Assembly: GCF_022458985.1 (NCBI RefSeq)
Contig: NC_061789.1
Span: forward strand, 5,559,501 to 5,623,500
Origin: Mugil cephalus
Lineage: Eukaryota; Chordata; Actinopteri; Mugiliformes; Mugilidae
Direction of reading: 5' to 3'
Length of the DNA: 64,000 nt
Positions 35,301 to 46,349 of the stretch are shown piece by piece. Within the stretch, counting starts at the first letter, position 1. Each line of letters opens with the position of its first letter. Position numbers and translations under genes: made by a program. Under the pieces are notes generated by a model, which was not told the DNA's origin, searched no databases, and saw only the letters and a program-made list of their open reading frames with translations.

Positions 35301-35315
35301 TTACCTGTGGACCAT
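32304..35315 (-). CDS. dnase1: Deoxyribonuclease I (secreted endonuclease)
   Basis: Minus-strand coding exons: 35315-35305 (optional first piece), 35108-34970, 34781-34693, 34606-34526, 33970-33855, 33711-33599, 32944-32790, 32692-32599 and 32351-32304. Junctions are GT-AG and in phase. A start at 35315 (MVHRM) gives 281 residues and one at 35107 (MRFICTLG) gives 277; human DNase I has 282. The enzyme is a Ca/Mg-dependent secreted nuclease that clears extracellular DNA. A hydrophobic signal peptide precedes AFNIKTFG. The active-site set is visible: Asn in AFNIK, Glu in VIQEVRD, His in PQHTSP, Asp and Asn in MGDFNA, Asp in CPYDR, and His in SDHFPVE. CESC forms the small disulfide, and GCSY with LCPYD the larger one. 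DNASE1L2 or L3 are less likely, but the family call is certain. Confidence 0.94.
33177..33405. mobile_element. Tc1/mariner-type MITE (GATCGGTGTA ends)
   Basis: It starts TACACCGATCAACATTATGA and ends CCTGGTTGGTGTA, imperfect inverted ends with TA dinucleotides. The inside carries TGTAGCACCCACCTAGACC, shared in the opposite orientation with the copies at 34310 and 62345. It lies in a dnase1 intron and has no transposase frame. Confidence 0.65.
34310..34488 (+). mobile_element. Tc1/mariner-type MITE fragment
   Basis: GTCTGGTCTAAGTGGGTGCT, CCAGGTCCAAATGTTTCCCA and the end GTGGCTGATCGGTGTA match the fish Tc1-like family. The left end is missing or too degraded to see. Confidence 0.6.
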
Positions 35316-36879
35316 GAGGGCGTTGAATCAAAAATCTGCTCTGCTTTGTTCAGTCATAGCAGTATTTTAATATTTCACTTCCGTTTCATTACTTATTGAC
35401 ATATTGTGTTATTTATATGTGGTCAGTTTTCTGTTTGTTTTCATAAACTATTTGACTCCTGTTTCAGAATAAGTTTTTTAAAAAGATTAAAGAAACCAGT
35501 TTTAAATTTACCCACAAACTTTACCTCACCCCAATAAAATAACAGGGATGTCAATTGTGGTTTTGGTTTAGAGTTTAAGCTATCTGTGGTTAAAATGTTA
35601 TTCTTTGCTGAGTGATTAATTGGTTGTGTTTTTTTGGTTTGAATTTTGTTATCTGTTTTTATCTCTTTTTTTGTTTTTTCCTTTCTTTGTATGTGTGTAT
35701 GTGAATAAAAAAGATTGAAATAATAATAATAATAATAATAAAAGAATTAGCTCTTTATCTTGTAAAGATTTATCTCTATCACTATAACTATCTTTATCTT
35801 TCTCTATCTCTTTTTCTATACCTTAAACCAAATGATTCCAGTTGCAAAAGGTAATTTTATGTTTATGTCATGTGACCCTGATAGTCTCTTACCTCAGATG
35901 CACTGTGGGAGTGAGAACACCTGCCCCACTCCACGCTTGATAACGTCATCCCTATTCTTGGCTTCTTCTTTTCTTTTTTTTTGTTTCTCTTTTCTAACTT
36001 TACGTCAGGACCTTCCTGTTTAATTAATCTGGTGCTTTTTTTGCAGAGACTCCGCAGATTATTGAGTAAAAAAAATTCCGCTAGTAGAACTCTATTTATT
36101 ATACTGTTACCCTGGTTACATGGTCCCGTTGGAGCAAAGGTTGTCAAATATGCATGTAGTGACAATTACAAGTACGATTCTCATGTAATCCTAAACAACA
36201 AACTGGTTTGTTATCTTGTGCTGAACAGTTCGTCTATATTACAGTAACTCCATTAAAAAGCTTCATTCTGCTCAGTTTAGTTGTTTTCTACTAACGAAGA
36301 AGTCAGAGGTGCATATCTACCTGTTTCTGTGTCGGCGAAGGGAAGAAGAAGAAGACCTGTTGTAAAGCAAGCACAGAGGCTTCCTTGTATAAACCCTCAG
36401 AGGCTTCACTGCAGCTCCTGGACAGAACCGCCGCTAGTCTCTCCTCCGAGGTTTATATTTACCTGGAGGTACATGTGACTCCATCAGACTGGGGAGGAGT
36501 GAAGAGCAGAGGTGTGTCGTTGGTATATTGTTATCTTTTTAATTTTATTACTGTTAGTTTATTCAGTTACGCCAAGTGCACATGAATCAACACTGATGCC
36601 GTTAGTCATCACCGGAATTTACTAATCAGGGAAGACTTTAAAACAACAATCATACAATAGACATTTACAGAAACAGACACAGATAGACAAAGTCAAAACA
36701 AACCAAAAAGGACAGACAGTGTCTAAACAGACAATATTATGACAAAATATTTGACTATCACTATTATATAATAATAAAAAAAAAACATTAATAGACGAAG
36801 AATCAACGACTCATCATAATATTATGCATAATGCATAATATTAAGAAAACTATTCAGGCTATGTGAGTACATGTCTGAT
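35316..36879. other. dnase1 upstream region, no gene supported
   Basis: Holds the presumed dnase1 promoter side, an (ATA)n microsatellite near 35725-35742 and short unsupported frames. I see no second gene. Confidence 0.35.
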
Positions 36880-36899
36880 TTATTGTTAACCAGTGTTTG

Positions 36900-37960
36900 A
36901 GATTTTTACTTTTATTTTTTAAGTAATTGTCTCAGTTCCACATGTGTGGTGGTGACTTATTCAAGGAATGTATTCCTCTTACAGATAAGACAATTTGGGA
37001 GAATGTAGTTGTACACCTCGGTACATTACAGTCACCTCTAGTTAGATCTCTCGTTCTTTGTCCTTCAGTGTTTTTTCTCTGAATAAATTAACATCCATGA
37101 ATATTTAATAGCTGTCTAGATCAAGAATATTACACTTTTTTTTTTTTTTAGGAATATACAATAATGAAAGTGAAGAAGGTTCCTGTCTAATATTTTAACT
37201 GCCTTCTTAAAGAGAGACTTGGTAGGTTTTACTGTACTTTCTGTTGCGTGTGTCCAGGTTGTAAAACAGTAATTTATGTGCAATAATATCATGGCATGCA
37301 TGTGAACTTTAGCTGTTTTGGAAGTAAGAAATGTTCTTATATGATAGAAGTTTGATAATTTTAATGATGTGATTTGTGATTTTTTTTAACAGGTGCTTTA
37401 AAAGACCACTCCAAGATATTTAAACTCTTCTAGTACTTGTTTTGTTTTTGGACATATAGTACTGTATCATCAGCATGAAGTTACAGATTAACGTTTGGGC
37501 AAACTTTAGGTGGGTCATTTACTGAATAGAATTGGTCCGAGAATGGAGCCTTGGGGTACACCAGTTGAGCAGCTGAGGTATGGTGTACAGTCTGTTTTCT
37601 GTTTGACAGATACAATCTCATCCAGCTGAGTGCGCCATCACAAAAGTTGAAGAGGGACAGTTTTGAAAGGAGAACGTTATGGTTTAATTAGTCAAAAGTT
37701 TTTTTTTTCCGAGAAAACAGTTCTTACCTAACCGCCTTGATCCAGAAAACCTTTGATGTTCTCTTGAAAAGAACAAATTGCTGTCTCAGCTGAGTGGTGT
37801 TTACATAATCCTAATTGCGTTGGAAGGAGTGAGTTATGCCCATTGTATTGAATCGATATGTTAACCGCAGTGCAATCCATTTCTCTGACATTTTTTTTTA
37901 AATTCTCTAGTTGGGTTTTGTCACCAGTCCTTAGGAGTGGAGTAACCTTGGCAGTCTTCT
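36900..37960 (-). pseudogene. Degenerate non-LTR retrotransposon reverse transcriptase
   Basis: On the minus strand, broken frames read VPQGSILGPILF (RT motif 4), then HADDTVLYVQKQNK (catalytic YADD-type box), then HINYCFTTW and KKAVKILDRN of the RT C-terminal region. This order is typical of fish CR1/L2/Rex-type LINEs. Multiple stops and frameshifts mark it as dead. Confidence 0.7.
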
Positions 37961-37967
37961 AGGTTCA

Positions 37968-38060
37968 ATTCAGTTCAATTCAGTTTTATTTATATAGCGT
38001 CAATAATACAAATTGTCTCGAGGCGCTTTACAAAAACCGGCCTGAAACCTCCAGAAACCT
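37968..38060 (+). repeat. Common teleost repeat TTTATTTATATAGCG
   Basis: CAATTCAGTTTTATTTATAT, then AGCGTCAATAATACAAATTG and CTCGAGGCGCTTTACA, as in a widespread fish repeat (usually TATAGCGCC and AAGGCGCTTTA). Confidence 0.6.
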
Positions 38061-38184
38061 CCAGAGGAGTTAGCAAGGAAAAACTTGATCGTACTCTCTG
38101 AGCTTTTCAGAGATGAAATGATTTTAAGGACCACAGGAACAGTTATTTTCCTTGAACTAAAGACTGACTTTCTGTCATCTGGTC

Positions 38185-38330
38185 CAGGGGCCTTCAACGT
38201 TTTTCAGGCCAAGGACCCCCAAATTAATGGGGAGATTAACTAGAGACCCCCTACCCACTATATGTGTTCTATATTAAAGTCCCTAGTGCTTAGAAACATA
38301 TATTATTATGACTCTGCATTAAATTTTTAA
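38185..38330 (+). mobile_element. hAT-type (Charlie-like) element end
   Basis: CAGGGGCCTTCAACGTTTTT, then CAGGCCAAGGACCCCCAAAT and GAGACCCCCTACC: a terminal sequence common to fish hAT-derived repeats. Only this end is recognised. Confidence 0.55.
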
Positions 38331-38549
38331 GCTTAAAATAATACACAAGTTCAAATGTTTTTTAATTCAAATGTGTGCAACAGTAGGGTGGCCGTGCAAC
38401 TGCCATATATCATGCACTGTGCTGACTGAAAGAGAACATTTTCTGCCTCCATTTATTCCTTTACTAAAATATGTTGGATTCATGTTAATGTTCATTTAAA
38501 TTTGTGGGGGTAAATTTAAAAAAAATAAATAAAATAAAGATTTTGCGAT

Positions 38550-38815
38550 ACACATTTTGTGATACTTTTAAAAAGAGACTCGAGACCCACCTTTTTAACT
38601 TATCTTTTAGTCAATCTTAAATGTCTTTTTTTAGCTTTATTTACATACGCTGGATTAACACTGTATTTGTTTAGTTATTTATTTAAGAGTGATTCTATTA
38701 TGAAGAGATCAGAGGGCTCTGTGGCTTTGTTTTGTATTTGTTTGATGTATATGTGTTGCACATCATTTGTATGGAAGGTGCTTTATAAATAAAGTTTGAC
38801 TGATTGATTGATTTA
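38550..38815 (+). mobile_element. L2-type LINE 3' end
   Basis: TTTTAAAAAGAGACTCGAGA is followed by CCCACCTTTTTAACTTA (LKTETHLFNL-like end of ORF2), then AAGGTGCTTTATAAATAAAG and TTTGACTGATTGATTGATT, the classic L2 tail with TGAT microsatellite. Confidence 0.65.
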
Positions 38816-39099
38816 CCTCTCCACTGTGGGATACTGAGAAATGCTTTCGATTCCTTTGTATGCCGGGTACAGGTGAAGAAATTTACAATAAATCCGACTT
38901 TTGCTTTGATAAGAGTTTGAGTCCCAGAACTAAACAGGGTTTTCATAATTGCTTTGTATATCTGGTACATGAGAAGAAAGACAAGAAAGTGACAATAAAG
39001 CCAACTTTTACTTTGACTTTGAGTGTGATAAGAGTTTGATAAGAGCTGTGGACATAATACGACACTGAGACCCAGAAGTAAACCGCAGGCAGCAATGAG

Positions 39100-39332
39100 C
39101 CAAAAATATCCCCTTTCTTACGACTGTAGTCACAAGGTCCGCCAGTTTTTGCTTTGCTGTTTTGTTCTTATGTGGTCCATCCCAAAGCTATTAATCACTC
39201 ACTTTTAATTAGTTTTATTTTTTTGTAAATAAATTGCTTTTCTTTATATTGCAACACTTTGTATTTTGGTGGCTACTTGGGACTTGGGTAAAAAGACACC
39301 CTAGACACCCATAGACGGGGCATAACAAGGAC
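39100..39332 (+). mobile_element. 5' LTR-like segment of a decayed LTR retroelement
   Basis: GGTCCATCCCAAAGCTATTA, AATCACTCACTTTTAATTAG, TTTTTTTGTAAATAAATTGC and TTTCTTTATATTG match a segment near 41581-41670 in the same order. It ends CATAACA just before a primer-binding-like site. Confidence 0.5.
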
Positions 39333-39350
39333 TGGGGGCTTGTCCAGGAC
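39333..39350 (+). other. tRNA-Pro primer-binding-site-like sequence
   Basis: TGGGGGCTTGTCCAGGAC agrees with the usual proline-tRNA primer site (TGGGGGCTCGTCCGGGAT) at 15 of 18 positions and sits a few bases after the LTR-like end. Confidence 0.5.
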
Positions 39351-41557
39351 TCCCTTTTGATGGGGCCAGGGACGACTTAGGCCATCGCCCCTTGAGTGGT
39401 CTTCGTCCAACCCTTAGGACAAACTGACCCATATTCAACTGCTGTTCACATGGAACCTTCTCCATTTGAAGTCTGAATATTTGTTACTACCACCAGGATC
39501 TGCACCAAGATCAAGCCCTAAGGTTAAAGACCTTTTCAATACTATTATCCCCGGGACGAAAACCCTACAGGTCCTCCTCAATCTGAGGTTCAACTACACC
39601 CTCTTTTCCAGCACCCTGGCATAGACTTAAAGATGGGGACCATCACCTCAGTCTGCCACTCCAGAGATGTTGCCCTCAACATCATCCAGAGCCTTTACGA
39701 TACCCAGGGCGGATCTCATCCTCTCTGGGGAGTTGTTTCACTACCTCGGTATCTTCTGCCCCAGGGACTGGATGGTCCAACCCCAGTCCATCTGGATCTG
39801 TTTCCCCTTAGCAACAGTTTCATTTGGATCAATCAGCACCCTCGAAGTGAAAACAATGTGATTTTTTTCAGCTCATCGTTAATATTACTATTATTAGCCT
39901 TTATTTAACCAGGTTGATCCCATTGAGATACAAAGACCTCTTTTCCAAGGGAAGCCTGGCCAAGACAGCAGCCTAGGAAAGTTTGGACAATTAAGAACAG
40001 ACAGAAACTCACACAACACAAATAAAATACATGGAAGATAAAAAAATAAAAAACAAGAGGACTAAGACTCGGAGTTTACATTAAAATAAGAACAAGTACG
40101 AAAAGCAGCTGCTCCAAGGTCTTTCCCACAGGTTTTCAAAGATCCACGGATGATTAGTTCCTTTACCTTTAAAGTTTTCTGCAGGGAGTTCCAAGTAGCA
40201 GGTGCATAGTACTGAAAACAATGTTTACCAAATTCAGAATGACATTTGGGCACGTTTAATAAGTACAATTTTTTCGATCGTATCCCCAATAAACTAAAAC
40301 TCAATGGGCCCCCGGTAAGATGGTTGGGTTAGGTTCAGCGCCATCAGCGCCATCCAGACCCAATTGGCCCAATGTCTTCATTCCTTTCGGCCACGAGAAA
40401 AGTCCGATGCTCAGTATCACGCTAAAGGAGCTCTTTTCAGGCCAACTGTCTGAAGAAATTGTTCCAAGTGACTTGGATCTTAATGATGTTGCAGAAGATG
40501 CTGAAAAAGCATATTTTTCTGAGAAAGCAGGGACCTTTCAGCGGCTGTTACGGATGAAAGATAAGCCTCAAATATAAAATGGCCAACTTCCAAAACAAAC
40601 CGAGAGGACCGTGCTGAGGAGATGATAAACTCACTCAAGAACAAGAATCAAGACAAGTCTCTAGCAGTGTTGGATGGTAAAAAGCTAAAAAGAAAATGAG
40701 AAACAACACTGAAACAATGACCCCGTGGTGGAAATGAAAGTCCTCATAGAGGGCAAGAGGTTCTTCAAGGACAGCGACTTTAAAAGCAGATGGACAGCTC
40801 TGTTCACAGAACAACAAACCAACAACTGTAGGTGTGCGAGTGTGTGAGAATAACCACCCAACAGTTCTAGGTGTGTGTGTCTGTGTGTAAGAATGACAAA
40901 GCAATAATTGTAGTTTAGGTGTGTTTAGGTGTTGACTTGGTTGACATCTTGTATTAAGACCTGCCCTAAGTTTCCACTTAAAAACGAATGCCTCCAAAAC
41001 AAAAACACGTTTTTATATATTTTGATGCCGTTGTTGTTTTGAGCCGTCTCTCAAAGTAAACCGGTAGGACAGATGCAGGCGATTATTGATTTTCCAGAAT
41101 CACAGCCCAAGAAAGCGTAGCACCAGTTCCTTAAATGATGTTTTTTTTTTTTGCAGAAACTTTTTTTTAACTGGTCTCATTAGTCCGTTGAAAAGCTTCG
41201 TTTGCTCCCACCAATTGCCAGGCTGCCTTTGAAACCTCCAAGGTTTGAAACTGAATAAGTCTTTTAGACCAACGTGATGACGGATTCAGATTTTTCGTTG
41301 ACTTTTGATATAATTATTTTGGGACCAGACAGAGTGGTCTTCAGGTTAGAAACAACATTCTCTATCATTTCCCGTTTATATGTGTTTGTTAAGAAACAAC
41401 AGCGTGTTGACGTGATCTACGTGATCTATGTTCCTTGTTGGGTTTCAGTTCTGTCAGTGTTCTTTGAGTAGTAGGGGTGGACTGTCAGTGCTGTTACTTC
41501 CTTCTCTCCGGTTTATTTAGTTAGGGAGGTAAGTGTTTAGTCATGTGTCCGATGTAT
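39351..41557 (+). pseudogene. Interior of the decayed LTR element, with LINE insertion
   Basis: No gag or pol motif is readable. An 85-codon frame at 40320-40577 (MVGLGSAPSAPSRP) and a 91-codon frame at 39633-39908 are open but unrecognised. A minus-strand LINE end is inserted at 39890-40310. The inside is therefore incomplete and not capable of expression. Confidence 0.35.
39890..40310 (-). pseudogene. LINE ORF2 C-terminal end and 3' tail, inverted
   Basis: The minus-strand frame 40304-40062 includes QYYAPATWNSLQKTLKVKEL, typical of the C-terminus of fish LINE ORF2. The tail on the plus strand reads TTTATTTAACCAGGTTGATC, CCATTGAGATACAAAGACC and AAGCCTGGCCAAGACAGCAG, a common teleost repeat. 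Confidence 0.65.
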
Positions 41558-41700
41558 TTCGAGGTAGGATTATATTATTTGGTGGTTCATCCCAAAGCAC
41601 ATCAATCACTCACTTTTTATTTGCTTCATTTTTTTGTAAATATATTACCTTTCTTTACATTGTGACACGTGTTTTCGGTGCATGTGCTGTTGAGGACAAA
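41558..41700 (+). mobile_element. 3' LTR-like segment
   Basis: GGTTCATCCCAAAGCACATC, AATCACTCACTTTTTATTTG, TTTTTTTGTAAATATATTAC and TTTCTTTACATTG parallel 39171-39260. The divergence suggests an old insertion. Confidence 0.5.
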
Positions 41701-42525
41701 TACTCAAAGTCCTTATTTCAAAGTTTGCTGTAGTGGAACTTTTATTGGTGGACCGGTGTGGGGTGAGCGTAGAGACGGAGTGTAGGCCGGGGAAGGTAAG
41801 GCGACCCAGAACATTGGAAACATACTACATTTATGCTGATAGATGAAAGGAAATGTGTCGGCGCTGCTGCTGTGAACAAAGCAATGAGTTTATACTGTAT
41901 GCAAATGTGAAGGTCTTGTAGAGTCAGTCTTGTGGATCAGAAATAAAGAAAAAGAAAGAAACAACAAAAGGCTGAACACCAGAACCTTCATGAAGATAAG
42001 ACTTAGTGCAGGGCTCTTATATCAGAATTCATTTTCACTAATGTACCTAATGAATTGGCATTATATGTGCATGTAAAAACAAAAAACACAACCTGCGTAA
42101 TGTTTTCCAGAGTGTCACATTGGTGATGGATTTTCTTTAATAACCAATCTGTGAAAAGCACCAATGTTGAAATTTAATTCATCCCAGTAATTAATTAATT
42201 AATTAATTCAGCTCTTTTTTTTTTATCGAACTCTGGAACTTGTGTGTCAATGACCAATAGAAGTTATTTGTAGTTCAATGGGAAGGCAGCAGATGATATA
42301 TAAACTCGATAAAGAAAGTTTATTTTGGGACGTGTGTGATGGAAACTTTTTGCACGCTCTGTGAACCTGTTCGTTTACATGGTTTTGATGCCAAAGTTAT
42401 GTCTTCTGTTAATATTTAAATAAATAAATAAATAAAACTTTCACTTGGACACATTCAAGACATTTTCTGAACAGTTAAAGGAGCAAACACGAAATTTATG
42501 ATAGTGCCATGAACATAAACATTCA

Positions 42526-42578
<53 letters not shown>
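42526..42578. repeat. (AAT)n microsatellite
   Basis: About 17 triplets. Confidence 0.9.
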
Positions 42579-43468
42579 GTTTAGGGCATGTTGAGATAAA
42601 GATTCATGGCTAATGGATCCAGTGAGCCCAGTAAATTTTTTTTTTTTTTTAAATGAAAATTGCATAATTTCTTGTAATATTCTAGTTGTATTATTAGTAA
42701 ATTCTTGGCTTCCTCTGTTCTGACTTTAAACTGTACATTAATTGTAAAACATTGGCAGAAGACGTAGCTTACAACTACATTATAAACATTTATTTTATAT
42801 ATATATATTATCTGCCCTTGAAGCTCTACAAATATTGTTATAATTGTGGTAATCAGGGGCAAATGTGGGGTCAGAGCTTTAAGGGGTCCTTTAACTGATT
42901 TAATTATCACAAAGCTGTAATTTGGTTTAAAAAAAAATAAGAAAAGATCACAAATAACTAGTATGATCCATATTATAATAGAATATAATAATAGAATAGA
43001 ATAGAATAGAATGTTTAATAATCTTTATTGTTATTATACAGTGTGTAACGAGATTAGAGTGCTTCTCAAAGTATATACGAAATAGTGCAAAAGATATTAT
43101 TTAGAAGAGAAATCTTAAAATACTAAGTACTAAAAATATATATAAAAATATGTATTTTACCGGTTAAGACGGATAGCAGCAGAGGTAAAGTGTATTGCAC
43201 ACGGTTAAAACAGATTAAAATGAGGCATCAGCAGCATCAGCGTGGGTAGAAATCTGTACTTGGGTTGTTCCATGTGAGAGTTCAGGGTGGTGAAACTGTT
43301 TCTCAGTCTGGTTGTCCACGCTCTGGTCCATCTATAGCGCCTCCAAGAGGGTAACTGCTCAAACAGCTGAGAACCGGGCTGTGAACTATACTTGATGATA
43401 TTTAATTCAAGTAAATATAAAACACACTGTCTCTCTCTTCCCCTCCTCCTCAATCCTCCCTTTCTCCC

Positions 43469-43517
43469 TTTAATTAATAATAACAATAATAACAACAACA
43501 ACAACAACAACAACAAC

Positions 43518-43548
<31 letters not shown>

Positions 43549-43549
43549 T
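43469..43549. repeat. Compound (AAC)n(AAT)n microsatellite
   Basis: Alternating blocks of AAC and AAT triplets, about 27 in total. Confidence 0.9.
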
Positions 43550-43849
43550 ATTTTGTCAGTGCTTTCACTATCCAGTTCACACTGCATTTGTCTGCTCATG
43601 TGTGTCTTGTCTCATAGCTGTCTGGGCCAGCAGCTTTCCTTGGGTTATTACTTTGAGCAATCAATGAATCCCTTTTACCTAATTCCCTCATTTATAGTTT
43701 CTTTTTATCCATTTATATATTAATTCTATTAAAATGTTTTAAGTAATTTTCCATTAAAATGCGTCCTTTTCTAACTTTCTAGTTGTAATTCCCCGCTATG
43801 GCCCAACTCCTCCTGTAGGTGGCGGCCAAGTCCTACTCGTGCTCGACGA

Positions 43850-44114
43850 CAAAACGGCGCGAAGAAAAAAAAAACGTCTCTTGCGTGTTGACGTCATGGT
43901 TGGCGTCAGCCGCCACAAACAGGAAGAAAACATCCATCCAGCTGTTAGCGAAGCGTCCCGAGCTGCGGCTAGCGACACAGTAATGAAACGGCGCTGAGAG
44001 TCGGGAAATAATCCGGTGCGTTGCCATGCTGTGTCCGGAGTAGTGACCGCATCGACGGGTACACGCGGAGCCGAATTCCGATCGACTTTCTTCCGGTCCG
44101 AGTGTTGATACGAG
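43850..44114 (+). promoter_or_regulatory. naa60: Probable naa60 promoter and non-coding first exon
   Basis: A CpG-rich stretch with TGACGTCA (CRE core) at about 43890, ending GATACGAG|GTACGT, a good GT donor at 44115. The next usable acceptor leading into the naa60 ATG is at 46343. No start codon with a long frame lies here, so it is probably 5' UTR. The exact transcription start is not visible. Confidence 0.5.
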
Positions 44115-46343
44115 GTACGTTAGCTTAGCCAAGGTTAGCCGAGGGCTAGCTCGTGTGTTGATGAGCGGGCAGCTGTTATAAGTTGATTATAAGAGCGCAC
44201 TCAGACGGGTTAACCCTCCTATTATTTATCTTTGGGGTCAATTTGATCCCATTCACTGTTTAACGTCTCTAAATATATTATTTTGCTTCATATTTTTTTA
44301 CTTTCTCTAATTTAATGGGGGCACGGACACTGGCCCCGGCGTAATATGTGTTATTATTATTGATAACAGTTGTGATAATAGAGTTTTCATGCCAAAAGTT
44401 ATAGATAACAAGAATTTAGAAATGAAAGTATTCAACAGATTAATAGCAAATCAAACTAATCGCTAGGTTCAGACCTTTTTATCATCCTGACTTTCACTTT
44501 AATAACATAGATATGTGTGACGTAATATAAGACTGTTTGATTTATTAATTGACCTGAGTTGAGTTTTCTTTTCAGATTTTAAGCTTTTATTGTAAATTGT
44601 GAAAAAGTACACAGAGTCCTTTTTGGTAGAGTCAGATGTGCCTGGGTGGTATTGATTAAACTGGATGCATACAGACGTGCTGTTTACATGGAGACCAGCG
44701 CTGATGATTTGAATAAAAAGACTCGTGTGAAATGTCAGACGTGGAGAGGTGGTGTCTGTTCAGTAGGAAAATGTCACCATACAAACACTTGACCCGATAA
44801 TTTCTCTCTGGCTGAAGTGCATCCGTTCTTCATCCTGAGCATGTAGCGTAAACACCAGGCGACGAGTTTCCAGGAGGCACAGAAACAACAAGACGATCAA
44901 ACAACTGTTTGAGAAGATAGTAAAGCAGCCTTGAAAACGTGACTCCGTGTTGCCTGAGGAAAACTTCTCTGTTGTTAGATTTATTGCAGCTTATTGATGC
45001 GCCACAAAAATCTTTATTCTGACTCAAACACAAAGATTATTTTGTGGTGAAGAAATATGGTCCGTGTAAACATGTATGCTAAGATAATACTTTATTGATC
45101 CTGAAAGAGAAATTTCATTGTTATGATGCAAAAATACAAGTAAAGGTAAAAGAAAAAAAAACGAAATGAGTGACTATATCAACGATTCAAAAAATATTTG
45201 CCAAAACCAAATTTGACCCATCTTGACTGTCTCTGTATCACATCATCTAATGTGAATTAGCGTAATCTTTCAACCAGCTATTATGAGACAGGTGCTTCCA
45301 TTTAAATGGGATGTGACATCCTGTAAGTAATGTTGTAAAAACCAGAGCGCGGCACTGAGGCCGGGTCAGCTCCGATGAGGAAGGGCAAAAGTTGCACGGT
45401 CAATAAGAAGATGGTACGAGGGTGAAACCACTGAGGAGCTGCAGTTTTGGAGCCTGATGTTACTCCGGTTACATACTCCACAAGAAGCAAGAAGTTTAGG
45501 GCTGCGAGAAGAAGAAAAAAGTTCGTTCTGGGCAAATAATTTAAATTTAAGGAGAAACTCATGTGTCTACGTGGGTTTTCTCCGGGTACTCCAGTGTCCT
45601 CCTGCCTCCAAAGAAACGCTCGTTAGGCTGATTGGTGACTCTAAATTGGCTCCTAGGTGTGAGTGTAATGATTGCTGTCCAGGCTGTACCCCGCCTCTCG
45701 CCCAATGAATAGTAACCAGACCAGTGATGGGCATCGAGAACCAACTGGTTCACTCCACTGACATCATTAGCCTTCATGCTTATTGATTCCCCTCATCGAT
45801 ATTATTCGTGTTGAAGCACGTCATTGGTGTCACGTGACGACAAGGACGTTGCGATGAGACTGAAACGGTCCAAAGTGGCTTCACGTCACCAGAGGAGCCT
45901 CTAACAGCGCAACATGCAACTTATGCAGCACCGTAGTTTCAAGCAAGGGCGGCATTAAATCCAGAGAGCGACGTGTGTTGGACAATCTCCAGTCAGCAAG
46001 TCTGGACAGAGCAGAGCCAGTGAGGATCCAGTGTTTACTTGCACGAGCTCTTATCTCTTCTTTAGAAAGTCAATACAACTTCTGCCGTTTACACCTTTTC
46101 CAAACCCGAACTTCACAGGAGGAACTGATAAGGGAATCGATAAAGAATCCGTATCAGTCAAATCTTATCTGTGCCCATCCCTAAACCAGACACCTCAAGA
46201 TAAAAAGGAAAAGGTTCAGCCGGGCTGATGTGTCGAGAACGAACTAGGAGACCTCCCAAGGTTTGAATGTTGCCGTGTGTTTTCTTATTTCACCCGAGGA
46301 AAGTAGCAGTGACCGAACCCTCTCTGTTGGTGGTCTCTTGCAG
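44115..46343 (+). other. naa60: Putative naa60 intron 1
   Basis: Non-coding. It includes a TTGATCCTGAAAGAGAAATT retroelement tail near 45080-45120 (reverse) and a diverged LINE/SINE piece at 45560-45715. Confidence 0.45.
45560..45715 (+). mobile_element. Diverged teleost non-LTR repeat (GGGTTTTCTCCGGGTACTCC)
   Basis: GGGTTTTCTCCGGGTACTCC, GATTGGTGACTCTAAATTGG, TGTACCCCGCCTCTCGCCCA: the standard 3' part of a common fish repeat that also provides the tails at 22430 and 31430. Confidence 0.65.
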
Positions 46344-46349
46344 GTGTGA

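Larger units (their letters stand above)
41701..43849. other. naa60 upstream spacer with microsatellites
   Basis: No gene. Contains (AAT)n at 42526-42578, TATA near 42798 and (AAC)n/(AAT)n at 43469-43549. The polyleucine and polyasparagine frames here are translations of these microsatellites. Confidence 0.6.

Noticed and set aside
43392-43667. Frame with a long polyasparagine run
   Set aside because: Translation of the (AAC)n(AAT)n microsatellite.
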